Source of the DNA: RGIG250 sp964540025
Lineage (GTDB): Bacteria; Bacillota; Negativicutes; Selenomonadales; Selenomonadaceae
Assembly: GCA_964540025.1 (NCBI GenBank)
Contig: CAZIKQ010000004.1
Coordinates: 23,281-87,280 of the forward strand
Direction of reading: 5' to 3'
DNA: 64,000 nucleotides
The notes under the pieces are model-generated. The model was given only the letters and a program-made list of their open reading frames with translations, was not told the DNA's origin and did not search any database. Position numbers and translations under genes: made by a program. Shown here piece by piece: positions 41,591 to 48,983 of this stretch. The stretch's first letter is position 1; each line of letters starts with the position of its first letter.

Positions 41591-42376
41591 TCACAATCCG
41601 GGCACGGCCTTTATCATCTGCCGGGTGTACTCAGCCCGCGGGTCATTCAGCACCTGCCGGGCTTTTCCCTGCTCCACTGCCCGGCCCTCCTTCAGCACCA
41701 GGATCCTGTCGGCCAGAGCGGCAATTACCCCAAAATCATGGCTCACCACCAGCATTGCCATCCCCGTCTGCTGTTTAACAGTGTGGAGCTCGTCCACTAC
41801 CCGGCCCTGGGCGATGACGTCCAAAGCGCTAGTAGGCTCATCCGCAAGCAGCAATTTCGGCCCCGTCAGGAGAGCCATGGCCAGACAGACCCGCTGGGCC
41901 ATACCCCCGGACAACTCGCAGGGACAGCTCTTCCAAAGTCCCTCCGGGTCGGAAAACCGCAGCCGCTGAAAAAGAGCCATTGCTTCTGTCCGGACCTTTT
42001 TACGATCGGCAGCCCCTCGAGCCCTGAGGCATTCCCAAACCTGCCGGCCCACGGTCTGCACCGGAACGAGGGAGGCGACCGCATCCTGAAAAAGCATGGC
42101 GATTTCCCTGCCCCGCAGCTGCCGCCATTTTTCCGCCGGACCGCCGGTCAGGGATTCTCCGTTATAGCTTATTTCCCCGCCGGTCACCGTTCCCCCGGTA
42201 CGGGGAAGGCCCATAAGGGCCCGCAGCAAGGTTGATTTGCCGGAGCCCGACTCCCCCACAATGCCCAGCGTCTCCCCGGCCGCCAGCTCCAAAGACAGCT
42301 CATGGATGCAGGGAACCCCCTGATAGGCAATTGTCACGTTGTCACAGGTCAATAGCTTTGCCATGATTTTTCCCAA
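41591..42376 (-). CDS. ABC transporter ATP-binding protein (NikD/DppD type)
   Basis: A 261-residue ATPase pairing with the gene that follows. The Walker A is GIVGESGSGKSTLLRALMG, the Q-loop MLFQDAVASLVPVQT, the signature LSGGMAQRVCLAMAL, the Walker B KLLLADEPTSALDVIAQ and the H-loop VVSHDFGVIA. It is short for a DppD (normally about 320 with an Fe-S-like tail) and closer to NikD in size. A 124-base gap with hairpins separates it from the binding-protein gene. Confidence 0.87.
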   Translation of the reverse strand: MGKIMAKLLTCDNVTIAYQGVPCIHELSLELAAGETLGIVGESGSGKSTLLRALMGLPRTGGTVTGGEISYNGESLTGGPAEKWRQLRGREIAMLFQDAVASLVPVQTVGRQVWECLRARGAADRKKVRTEAMALFQRLRFSDPEGLWKSCPCELSGGMAQRVCLAMALLTGPKLLLADEPTSALDVIAQGRVVDELHTVKQQTGMAMLVVSHDFGVIAALADRILVLKEGRAVEQGKARQVLNDPRAEYTRQMIKAVPGL

Positions 42377-42401
42377 CGACCTTTTCTTTCGCTTAAAGTC
42401 C

Positions 42402-42482
42402 CCGGCACTGCCGGTAAGAAAACCGTTTATCCGCGCCGGTACTTAACGACTGCAAGTCATTACGCTGCAGGAGTTTAGTACC
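42402..42482 (-). promoter_or_regulatory. Intergenic hairpins between binding-protein and ATPase genes
   Basis: CCGGCA/TGCCGG (42402-42414) is a small hairpin. A larger one runs 42438-42482, where GGTACT and AGTACC enclose CTGCA/TGCAG. Structures in this position commonly protect upstream mRNA or reduce read-through, so that the binding protein is made in excess over the ATPases. No T-run follows. Confidence 0.4.
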
Positions 42483-42500
42483 GCTGTGGGATACATTTTT

Positions 42501-44054
42501 TTACTTAAAGGAAAGATCCTTCGTAATTTCGTAATAATCGGAGGTATGCGCCTTCAGCCCCTGAACCTCCGCCTTGCTGATCATGCTCATCTTCAGGAAG
42601 GAAAAGAAGCAGAAGGCGGCGTCATCCAGAAGCTCCTGCTGGATCTGTACCGCCAGCTCGCCCCGCTTCTGCCGGTCAAAGGTTTCTTTCATTTCCTGAG
42701 CCAGAGCTTCCACCTGGCCGCTGTGATAGCCGCCCCGGTTTTTCGTAGAGCTGTCCAGACACACCGTGGAGAAAAAGTTCAGGGGATCGCCGGTACCGCA
42801 GGTCACAAAGGCGCTGACATAAATATCCCAAGCCGCTGGGTCCTTAACCACCCCGTTATGGTCAGCGGTATTGTTTACAATCAGGTCGATGCCCAATTTT
42901 TTCAGATCGGACTGAGCCGCCTCCGCCAACAGGGGCAGCTCCTGACGGCTGGGATAGGTCAGCCAACGAACCTGCAGCTTTTGCCCATCTTTCTCCCGGA
43001 TACCGTCCCCATCGGTATCCTGCCAGCCCGCCGCCGCCAGTTCAGCCCTGGCCCTATCTGGATCAAAGCCTTCCGTCCGGAGATTTTTCCCGCCAAAGGT
43101 GAAGCCGTCCGGGAAACAGCCGGTGGCCACCTCGCCGTTGCCCTTGAGCAGGCTCTTCACAAAAGCCGCCTTGTCCACCCCCAGGGCAATGGCCCGGCGG
43201 ACGGCTTTATCCTGCATGATGGGAGACGCAAAGTTTACCTGACCGAAGAAAACCCGGCTGGTAGCCGTGCTGGTAAATTTGTACTTACCGCTCTGGAACA
43301 GGGGATAGCTGGCATAGGGCATACCATAGGCGGCATCGATCTGCCCGGACTGGAGGGCGGCAGTGAGGGTATCGCCGTTGGAAATGGTCCGAACGACAAT
43401 TTTCTCCATTTGCGGCTTGCCGCCCCAGTAATTCTCATTGGGCTCCAGCTCCACCCGCTGGCTGGGGATGACCCTTTTCGCCACATAGGGGCCGGTTCCC
43501 ACAACAATTCCCTCCGGGGTAACGCCAGCCTGCACATCGATGATACAGCCGTAGGGATCCCCCAGATAATTCAGCAGGGACGGCTCCGGCTCGCTGGTTT
43601 TCAGGGTCAAAATCTGTCCATCCGCCTCCATGGCCGCCAGGTTCAAATTACCTCTCGCCCGCCGGTGAACCTTAATCAGCTGCTCCAGACACTCTTTTAC
43701 CGCCTGGGCGTCCATTTTCCGCCCGTTGGAAAAGGTCACGTCATCCCGAAGCCTGACTTTCCAAGTCAGGTCATCAACCAATTCAAAGCCTTCGGCCAGC
43801 CAGGGCTCCTGCTCCATTTTATCGTTGTAACGGAACAGCGTCTCGCCGATGCCGTAACGAATGCAGGCCCAGCCGGCATAAGCATTGTGGGGATTCACGT
43901 CCGGTTCCTCGTTTTCCGCATTGAAGGTAGTATCTCCGAAGGTAAAGACCCGGCCGGCGTTTTTTTGCGGCTCCGGCTCTTTATCCCCGCCGCAGCCGGT
44001 CATCAGGGCTGCGGCCCGCGCCAGCAGGATCAGCAGGCTGAAAAGTTTTTTCAT
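42501..44054 (-). CDS. Solute-binding lipoprotein, family 5 (nickel/oligopeptide type)
   Basis: A 517-residue extracytoplasmic binding protein. A lipoprotein signal ends in LMTGC at about Cys21. The SBP family 5 fold follows: EPWLAEGFELVDDLTWKVRL, FSNGRKMDAQAVKECLE, GTGPYVAKRV, NENYWGGKPQMEKIV and RRAIALGVDKAAFVKSLL. It resembles the NikA/CntA group (metal or metal-chelate binding) more than classical OppA in length and in INPHNAYAGW-like opening motifs. The actual ligand cannot be read. It is placed third in the operon, after the two permeases, instead of first. Confidence 0.86.
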   Translation of the reverse strand: MKKLFSLLILLARAAALMTGCGGDKEPEPQKNAGRVFTFGDTTFNAENEEPDVNPHNAYAGWACIRYGIGETLFRYNDKMEQEPWLAEGFELVDDLTWKVRLRDDVTFSNGRKMDAQAVKECLEQLIKVHRRARGNLNLAAMEADGQILTLKTSEPEPSLLNYLGDPYGCIIDVQAGVTPEGIVVGTGPYVAKRVIPSQRVELEPNENYWGGKPQMEKIVVRTISNGDTLTAALQSGQIDAAYGMPYASYPLFQSGKYKFTSTATSRVFFGQVNFASPIMQDKAVRRAIALGVDKAAFVKSLLKGNGEVATGCFPDGFTFGGKNLRTEGFDPDRARAELAAAGWQDTDGDGIREKDGQKLQVRWLTYPSRQELPLLAEAAQSDLKKLGIDLIVNNTADHNGVVKDPAAWDIYVSAFVTCGTGDPLNFFSTVCLDSSTKNRGGYHSGQVEALAQEMKETFDRQKRGELAVQIQQELLDDAAFCFFSFLKMSMISKAEVQGLKAHTSDYYEITKDLSFK

Positions 44055-44086
44055 ATTCTTTGCTCCTGTCTTATAAATTATTTTCC

Positions 44087-44926
44087 TCAGGGTTCGCGAT
44101 GCGCATCGAGGTAATCCCGCAAGGCGTCTCCCAGAAGATTAAACAGAACTACCGTAATAAAAATCCCCAACCCGGGGCCCAGCACTATCCAGGGACAAAG
44201 CTGTAGCATACTTCGCCCGGAGCTGAGCATACTGCCCCACTCTGCCGTGGGAGGCTGGGCCCCCAGCCCCAGAAAGGACAGACCGGCCAGCTCCATCAGC
44301 AATGTCCCTATATCGAGCATTGCCGTAACCAGAACAGTTCCCAGAATATTGGGCAGCAGATGACGCCAGACAATCTGCAAAGGCGTATCCCCAGCCAACC
44401 GGGCCGCGTAAATAAAGGAGGAATTTTTCAACGCCAGCGTACGGCTCCTGACCAGCCGGGCGTACTTCGGCCAGCTTACCAAAGCCAGCGCCCCCACCGC
44501 GCCCAACACTCCCCCCTTAACCACGGCGGCAATGGCCATGGCCAGAATGATCCCCGGCAGGGCCAGGCAAAGCTCCGCTATTCCCATCAGCAGTCTGTCC
44601 GGCCACCCGCCGCGCAGTCCGCAGTAAACGCCGCTCAGGGAGCCAAAGGCGGAAATGACCGCCACCAGCAGGAAGGTGGAGCTTATGCTGACCCTTCCCC
44701 CGCTTAAAACCCGGGCCAGCACATCTCTGCCGTACTGATCGGTGCCCAGAATATGCTCCTTACCCGGAGGCTGCAAGCTCCGGGACAAATCCTGCCCCTG
44801 GGGATCGAAGGAGCAAATAACGAGCGCCCCGTAAACCGCCAGCAGAAGCAGGGCCGTCAGTCCGGCCAATATCCAGAGCCAACGTCTTACCCCGCCGGAA
44901 GACGTCCGGCTTTTTCCCGTCCGCAT
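44087..44926 (-). CDS. ABC transporter permease (NikC/DppC type)
   Basis: A 279-residue inner-membrane permease. An N-terminal helix (LWILAGLTALLLLAVYGALV) is followed by LGTDQYGRDVLARVLSGGR, the hallmark of the DppC/NikC subunit. The EAA-type loop is AARLAGDTPLQIVWRHLLPN, and ELAGLSFLGLGAQPPTAEWG is present. It begins one base after the upstream permease ends. It forms the channel with the NikB-type subunit. Confidence 0.9.
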   Translation of the reverse strand: MRTGKSRTSSGGVRRWLWILAGLTALLLLAVYGALVICSFDPQGQDLSRSLQPPGKEHILGTDQYGRDVLARVLSGGRVSISSTFLLVAVISAFGSLSGVYCGLRGGWPDRLLMGIAELCLALPGIILAMAIAAVVKGGVLGAVGALALVSWPKYARLVRSRTLALKNSSFIYAARLAGDTPLQIVWRHLLPNILGTVLVTAMLDIGTLLMELAGLSFLGLGAQPPTAEWGSMLSSGRSMLQLCPWIVLGPGLGIFITVVLFNLLGDALRDYLDAHREP

Positions 44927-44927
44927 C

Positions 44928-45866
44928 TCACCCTTCCTCCCGGCCCAGCCGGGGATCGAGCCACCTGCAGCCCAGATCGGCCAGCAGATTCAACAGCGCG
45001 TAGATCACGGCCATCATCGTTACATAAGCCTGAATAACCGGATAATCTCTCATCCTGATGGCCTCGGCCGCCATGCTCCCTGCCCCGTCATACATGAAAA
45101 TCGTCTCCACAACCGCGGCGCCCCCCAGAAGATCCCCCAGAGACAGGGCCAGCAAGGTCAGCAAGGCTCCCCCCGCCGACCGCAAAACTCCTCCCCACAG
45201 CAGTCTGGCAAAAGGGATTCCCCTGGACAAAGCTCCCGCCACATAGGGTTGGCTCAATTCCTCCAGCACCGCCGTCCGCACCTGCCGGACATATTTCGCG
45301 CTCATGGCTATGGTCAAAGTCAGCCCGGGCATTACGACACTTTCCCAGCCTGTCCCATCGGATATCACCGGCAGCCACCCCAGACGAATGGAAAAAACGT
45401 ACAGCAGCAGCAGGGCCACGACAAAATTGGGCAGGGAGTTCCCCACAAAGCTCAGGGCCCGAACCGCGTAATCCACCGGCCCATCCTGCCGGACGGCGGA
45501 CAGGATGCCAAGGGGCAGAGAAAGAGCCGCCGTTAGCAGCACCGACATAAAAGCCAGCCGCAGCGTATTGGGCAGGCGACGCCAAAAAGCCTCCGCCACC
45601 GGCTGCCCCGAAACGTAGCTCCTCCCCAGATCGCCCCCGGCTGCCCGTTTTAGCCAGATTGAATATTGAACAAGAAAGGGCTGATCAAGCCCCAGCGAAG
45701 CCCTGGCCTCCTCCGCCGCCTCCGCAGAGACCGCCTCCCCTCTATTCTCCATCTTTTGCTCCACCACATCACTGCCGGCCAGCCTCATCAGACCAAATGA
45801 CAAAAAGCTGATGGAGAGAAGTACCAGCGCCAGTCTAATCAATCGTTCAGGCAGCCAGCGACCCAT
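44928..45866 (-). CDS. ABC transporter permease (NikB/DppB type)
   Basis: A 312-residue inner-membrane permease. The N-terminus is RLIRLALVLLSISFLSFGLMR, followed by the conserved LGLDQPFLVQYSIWLKRAAG and GDLGRSYVSGQPVAEAFWRRLPNT-type segment. The EAA loop (ALSRGIPFARLLWGGVLRSA) and VVETIFMYDGAG are also visible. First gene of the operon, preceded by GGAGGGGG and by a roughly 140-base structured leader. Confidence 0.9.
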   Translation of the reverse strand: MGRWLPERLIRLALVLLSISFLSFGLMRLAGSDVVEQKMENRGEAVSAEAAEEARASLGLDQPFLVQYSIWLKRAAGGDLGRSYVSGQPVAEAFWRRLPNTLRLAFMSVLLTAALSLPLGILSAVRQDGPVDYAVRALSFVGNSLPNFVVALLLLYVFSIRLGWLPVISDGTGWESVVMPGLTLTIAMSAKYVRQVRTAVLEELSQPYVAGALSRGIPFARLLWGGVLRSAGGALLTLLALSLGDLLGGAAVVETIFMYDGAGSMAAEAIRMRDYPVIQAYVTMMAVIYALLNLLADLGCRWLDPRLGREEG

Positions 45867-46007
45867 TTTTCTACCCCCTCCAAAAAAAAGTCCGCCTGTG
45901 ACGAGCCGCTCTAAAATTGTCCCCGGGAATTTTATTCATATCAGTCCCAAGCGGTCAAAAACTGTCATAATGAGCCGCCCCAAAATTTTTCACAGGATTT
46001 TCTTCCT
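45867..46007 (-). promoter_or_regulatory. Structured leader of the nik-like operon
   Basis: The untranslated leader can fold. CCTGTGA near its start pairs with TCACAGG about 100 bases later, enclosing a GCGG(C)TCA/TGACCGC hairpin and a GGGA/TCCC hairpin. A T8 run and the ribosome site follow directly. This resembles a regulated leader, but I could not match it to a known riboswitch class, including the NiCo class. Confidence 0.35.
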
Positions 46008-46013
46008 ACCGGC

Positions 46014-46042
46014 ATTATAGAACGACTGAGGGCCTGCTTCAA
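46014..46042 (-). promoter_or_regulatory. Promoter of the nik-like operon
   Basis: On the minus strand TTGAAG (46037-46042) and TATAAT (46014-46019), 17-bp spacing. The -35 box lies inside one arm of the long hairpin at 46024-46065. Confidence 0.6.
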
Positions 46043-46065
46043 CCGATTGAAGCAGACCCTCAGTC
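46024..46065. repeat. 19-bp inverted repeat between the kinase gene and the nik-like promoter
   Basis: The arms 46024-46042 and 46047-46065 are complementary, with a CCGA loop and a single C/A mismatch that becomes a G-U pair in leftward RNA. It ends the hybrid kinase unit without a clear T-run and overlaps the next promoter, so it may serve as a terminator-like barrier or an operator. Confidence 0.6.
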
Positions 46066-46144
46066 TGACTTATTTTCATATAGATATTCCTGACAGTAAT
46101 ATCTTGGTAAATATTGTTTTTTCGTTTCTTTCTATGTCTGATTT

Positions 46145-47857
46145 TTACTTCAGCAGCACGGCCAGCTCCCTCATGAGCCGCTTTACATCAACGGGCTTTC
46201 CCAAATGCCCGTTCATCCCGGACCGATACGCCTCCCGCTTATCCTCCTCAAAAGCATTGGCCGTCATTGCCAAAATGGGAATGGTTGCCTTTTCACTGTC
46301 CGTCAGCTTCCTGATGCTTCTGGCCGCCTCGTAGCCATTCATTTCCGGCATCTGTATATCCATCAGCACCAGGTCATAGTAATTGCTATCCGCGGTTGCC
46401 AGCTTCTCCAGGCAAACGCGCCCGTCCTCTGCCCGGTCTACTAAAAAGCCCACTTCCTTGAGGATCTCCTCGGCAATTTCCGCATTCAGATCATTATCCT
46501 CTGCCAGAAGAATCCGCTTGCCGACAAAGATACCGGGATCCAGTCCCCCTTCGGCCTTCTCCACCAGATCGGCTTTTTCCGCCACCCGGTGCGGGATGGT
46601 GACCACGATTTTCGTTCCCTGATCCTTTTTGCTGTAAACCTCGATCGTGCCGTTCATGAGCCCCACCAATCGCTTGACGATCGGCATTCCCAGACCGGTA
46701 CCTTCAATTTTGTTATCAGTAGTATTATGCTCCCGGGAAAACTCCTCAAAAATATGGGGAATAAATTCCTCACTCATTCCAATTCCCGTATCCGATATGG
46801 TGGTCTGATACAACGTCCAGCCCTCCCGTTCACAGGGAAGCTCCCGCAGATCCATATGGACGCTGCCCCCGGGATTCGTATACTTATAGGCGTTGGCAAG
46901 AATATTGATGAAAACCTCCCGGAGCTTGACGGGATCGCAAAAAACGTACTCCCGGACCACATTGACTTCCCGGGTATACTCTATCCCCTTCTGCTTCATC
47001 AGCTCAGCAAAAATAGAATAGATTGTATCGATAAACTGCTCGGTGCTCCAGCCAATCTCATCTACTTCCAGATTTCCTTTCTCGATCCGGGCCATCTCCA
47101 GCACATTATTGATAATTGACAGCAGCACCTTGCTGGAATCCCCGATTTTGTCCAGATAATCCTGACGCCGGACAGGATCATCCTGATGCTTCTCCAGGAG
47201 ATCCCGGAAACCCATTATCGCATTCATTGGAGTCCTGATATCGTGGCTCATATGAAAGAGGAAGGACGTCTTTGCGCTGCTTGCCGCCTCTGCGGCCTCC
47301 TTGGCTTCCCGCAGCTCCTCCTTCTGCCGCTCCTGCTCAACGGTGAGCTTCTCCAGCCTCGCCTGCTTTTCCTGAAGGACGCCGTTCAGGGATATTATCT
47401 CCTCCAGCTGAGCCTCCTGCTCACAGGCGCAGGCTTCAAGGTTGAGCTGCTTATCCCGGATCTCCTTCTCCAGCTCCAGCAGCCGGTCGTTCACCGCCCG
47501 GCCAGCCACCTGCCTGATCAAATCCTCGTTGCCATCCCGCCCCAGGGAATCAAAAACCCGCATTCCCCGATCCATGGCCGGCCGGTTGAGGACCGCGTAT
47601 CGATCTTCACCGATTCTGGCAAAAATCGCTTCCCGCCAGTTCTCATACAGGGGATCATAGTAAACAGGACAGTCACAATCGGAATTCCCGGCCACGGGAC
47701 AGTGGAGACACGGCGCCTCCCGCTTCATGATCACCTCGTAGCATTTGTCTCCGACCTTTACCCCCGGGTATATATCGACTACAGTTTGATTAAATACCAG
47801 CAGCCGGTAGTCACCTGATATTTCATAGTAGTCGTTGCAAAACACATTATCCTTCAT
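46145..47857 (-). CDS. Hybrid sensor histidine kinase/response regulator with a cysteine-rich sensor domain
   Basis: A 570-residue cytosolic hybrid kinase with no membrane segment. The N-terminal about 110 residues look PAS-like and carry a cysteine cluster (Cys39, 50, 53, 61, 63 in KREAPCLHCPVAGNSDCDCP). A long coiled coil follows (about 115-205), then HisKA with FLFHMSHDIRTPMNAIMGF. The HATPase boxes are NILANAYKYTNPGG, DTGIGM and GTGLGMPIVKRLVGLMNG. A C-terminal receiver domain has LAEDNDLN and LVLMDIQMPEMNGYEA. The cysteines suggest metal or redox sensing. Start 47857 is preferred for GGAAGG seven bases upstream. No output regulator is adjacent. Confidence 0.88.
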   Translation of the reverse strand: MKDNVFCNDYYEISGDYRLLVFNQTVVDIYPGVKVGDKCYEVIMKREAPCLHCPVAGNSDCDCPVYYDPLYENWREAIFARIGEDRYAVLNRPAMDRGMRVFDSLGRDGNEDLIRQVAGRAVNDRLLELEKEIRDKQLNLEACACEQEAQLEEIISLNGVLQEKQARLEKLTVEQERQKEELREAKEAAEAASSAKTSFLFHMSHDIRTPMNAIMGFRDLLEKHQDDPVRRQDYLDKIGDSSKVLLSIINNVLEMARIEKGNLEVDEIGWSTEQFIDTIYSIFAELMKQKGIEYTREVNVVREYVFCDPVKLREVFINILANAYKYTNPGGSVHMDLRELPCEREGWTLYQTTISDTGIGMSEEFIPHIFEEFSREHNTTDNKIEGTGLGMPIVKRLVGLMNGTIEVYSKKDQGTKIVVTIPHRVAEKADLVEKAEGGLDPGIFVGKRILLAEDNDLNAEIAEEILKEVGFLVDRAEDGRVCLEKLATADSNYYDLVLMDIQMPEMNGYEAARSIRKLTDSEKATIPILAMTANAFEEDKREAYRSGMNGHLGKPVDVKRLMRELAVLLK

Positions 47858-47914
47858 TTCTGACCTTCCCATTACTGAATCAGTGCCTATACTCTGAGCA
47901 GACTCCTTTGGGAT

Positions 47915-47943
47915 ATAATACTACGCCAAACCGTTTACTTCAA
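47915..47943 (-). promoter_or_regulatory. Promoter of the hybrid kinase gene
   Basis: On the minus strand TTGAAG (47938-47943) and TATTAT (47915-47920), 17-bp spacing. The -35 box is the same as that of the nik-like promoter. Confidence 0.55.
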
Positions 47944-48003
47944 CATAAATATATCAGTTCGCCACGCTTTTCTCCGCCGGATACCGTCATGTGGCAAAGA
48001 CAG

Positions 48004-48045
48004 AAAAAGAGCCCCAGCACCTCACCGATGCTCAGGCTCTTTTTT
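48004..48045. terminator. Terminator after rubrerythrin
   Basis: AAAAAGAGCC at 48004-48013 pairs with GGCTCTTTTT at 48035-48044, around an inner GCAC..GC loop. It is T-rich on both strands and closes the leftward rubrerythrin gene. Confidence 0.78.
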
Positions 48046-48060
48046 ACGGCAAAATTTTTA

Positions 48061-48600
48061 TCAATAGTTGGCTTCACAGATCTCAAAGAAGCTCTGGGGA
48101 TGGGCGCAAACCGGGCAGACAGCCGGCGCCTTTGTACCCACGACGACATGACCGCAGTTACGGCACTCCCAGACCTTTACCTCGCTCCTCTCAAAGACAG
48201 CCTTGGTCTCAACGTTCTTGAGCAGGGCCCGATAGCGCTCCTCATGGCGCTTTTCGATATCAGCGACCATCCGGAACTTGGCCGCCAGCGCCTTGAAGCC
48301 CTCGGCCTCGGCCGTCTTGGCAAAGCCATCGTACATATCGGTCCACTCGTAGTTTTCTCCGTCAGCCGCCGCGCTCAGGTTGGCAGCCGTATCGCCGATA
48401 AGCTCCAACTCCTTTGCCCACATCTTGGCGTGCTCCTTTTCGTTGTCCGCCGTCTTGAGGAACAGCCCGCTGATCTGCTCGTAGCCCTCCTTCTTTGCCA
48501 CGGAAGCAAAGTAGGTATATTTATTGCGGGCCTGGGACTCCCCGGCAAAGGCCGCCTGAAGATTCTTCTCGGTCTGGGTTCCTGCATACTGGTTAGCCAT
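48061..48600 (-). CDS. rbr: Rubrerythrin
   Basis: A 179-residue cytosolic diiron peroxidase that reduces hydrogen peroxide in anaerobes. The N-terminal ferritin-like domain has FAGESQARNKYTYFA, ADNEKEHAKMWAKEL and IEKRHEERY for the diiron site. The C-terminal rubredoxin domain has CRNCGHVVVG and CPVCAHPQ. The ATG at 48600 is preceded by AGGAGG. It is a single-gene unit with its own promoter and terminator. Confidence 0.96.
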   Translation of the reverse strand: MANQYAGTQTEKNLQAAFAGESQARNKYTYFASVAKKEGYEQISGLFLKTADNEKEHAKMWAKELELIGDTAANLSAAADGENYEWTDMYDGFAKTAEAEGFKALAAKFRMVADIEKRHEERYRALLKNVETKAVFERSEVKVWECRNCGHVVVGTKAPAVCPVCAHPQSFFEICEANY

Positions 48601-48651
48601 CAATAATTCCTCCTAAAAACAATAACACTAACAGAGTTAATCATCGGGTAT

Positions 48652-48680
48652 ATATTATACCAATGCCCTGATAATTTCAA
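48652..48680 (-). promoter_or_regulatory. Promoter of rubrerythrin
   Basis: On the minus strand TTGAAA (48675-48680) and TAATAT (48652-48657), 17-bp spacing. The leader is about 45 bases. No clear PerR box was seen. Confidence 0.55.
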
Positions 48681-48687
48681 GCTCAAA

Positions 48688-48840
48688 TCATCCAAATTGG
48701 AACGATAAAAATTCCCCTGTCGAGATCGCATCCTTATCACGGTAATAGTACGTAAAAGGTTCCTTGCCGCAATTCAGATAAGTCTTTCTGATTTCAGCCA
48801 CAACGTAATTTTCAAGAATTGTATTTGAGGCATCGGGCAT
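48688..48840 (-). pseudogene. Remnant of an AAA ATPase with a DUF4143 domain
   Basis: A 50-codon minus-strand reading frame (ATG at 48838-48840, TGA at 48688) reads ENYVVAEIRKTYLNCGKEPF and then TYYYRDKDA. This closely resembles the start of the C-terminal DUF4143 domain of AAA_14-type ATPases, where a typical family member reads along the lines of ETYVVSEIIKSYLNRGKEP followed by YYYRDKDGKEID. The ATPase domain upstream and the rest of DUF4143 downstream are missing. The frame drifts right after the YYYRDKD motif into unrelated residues. It sits between the terminator of a tRNA gene and the rubrerythrin promoter. Confidence 0.65.
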
Positions 48841-48848
48841 AGCATTAT

Positions 48849-48883
48849 AAAAAAACGGCAGCGGCTTTCAAAAGTCACTGCCG
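48849..48883 (-). terminator. Terminator of tRNA-Arg(CCT) copy 1
   Basis: On the minus strand CGGCAGTG...CTTT pairs with AAAG...CGCTGCCG, one internal mismatch, then T7 (48849-48855). Confidence 0.8.
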
Positions 48884-48892
48884 AAAATTTAC

Positions 48893-48969
48893 TGGTGTCC
48901 TCGGGCAGATTCGAACTGCCGGCCTTTCGCTTAGGAGGCGAACGCTCTATCCAGCTGAGCTACGAAGAC
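48893..48969 (-). tRNA. tRNA-Arg (anticodon CCT), copy 1
   Basis: Cloverleaf with encoded CCA. The acceptor GTCTTCG pairs with CGAGGAC, the anticodon loop CTCCTAA reads CCT, and the T arm is CGGCAGTTCGAATCTGCCG. It is identical over its whole length to the copy at 50127-50203. It lies 15 bases downstream of a cheV gene on the same strand. Confidence 0.95.
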
Positions 48970-48983
48970 GATAAAAAATATCT

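Noticed and set aside
42486..44114. 542-codon plus-strand frame opposite the binding-protein gene
   Set aside because: Antisense shadow. The minus strand has a lipoprotein signal and a full SBP family 5 pattern.
45867..46007. NiCo (czcD) riboswitch in the nik-like leader
   Set aside because: GGGAC-like pieces are present, but the four-helix arrangement and conserved junction blocks could not be placed. It is kept only as an unclassified structured leader.
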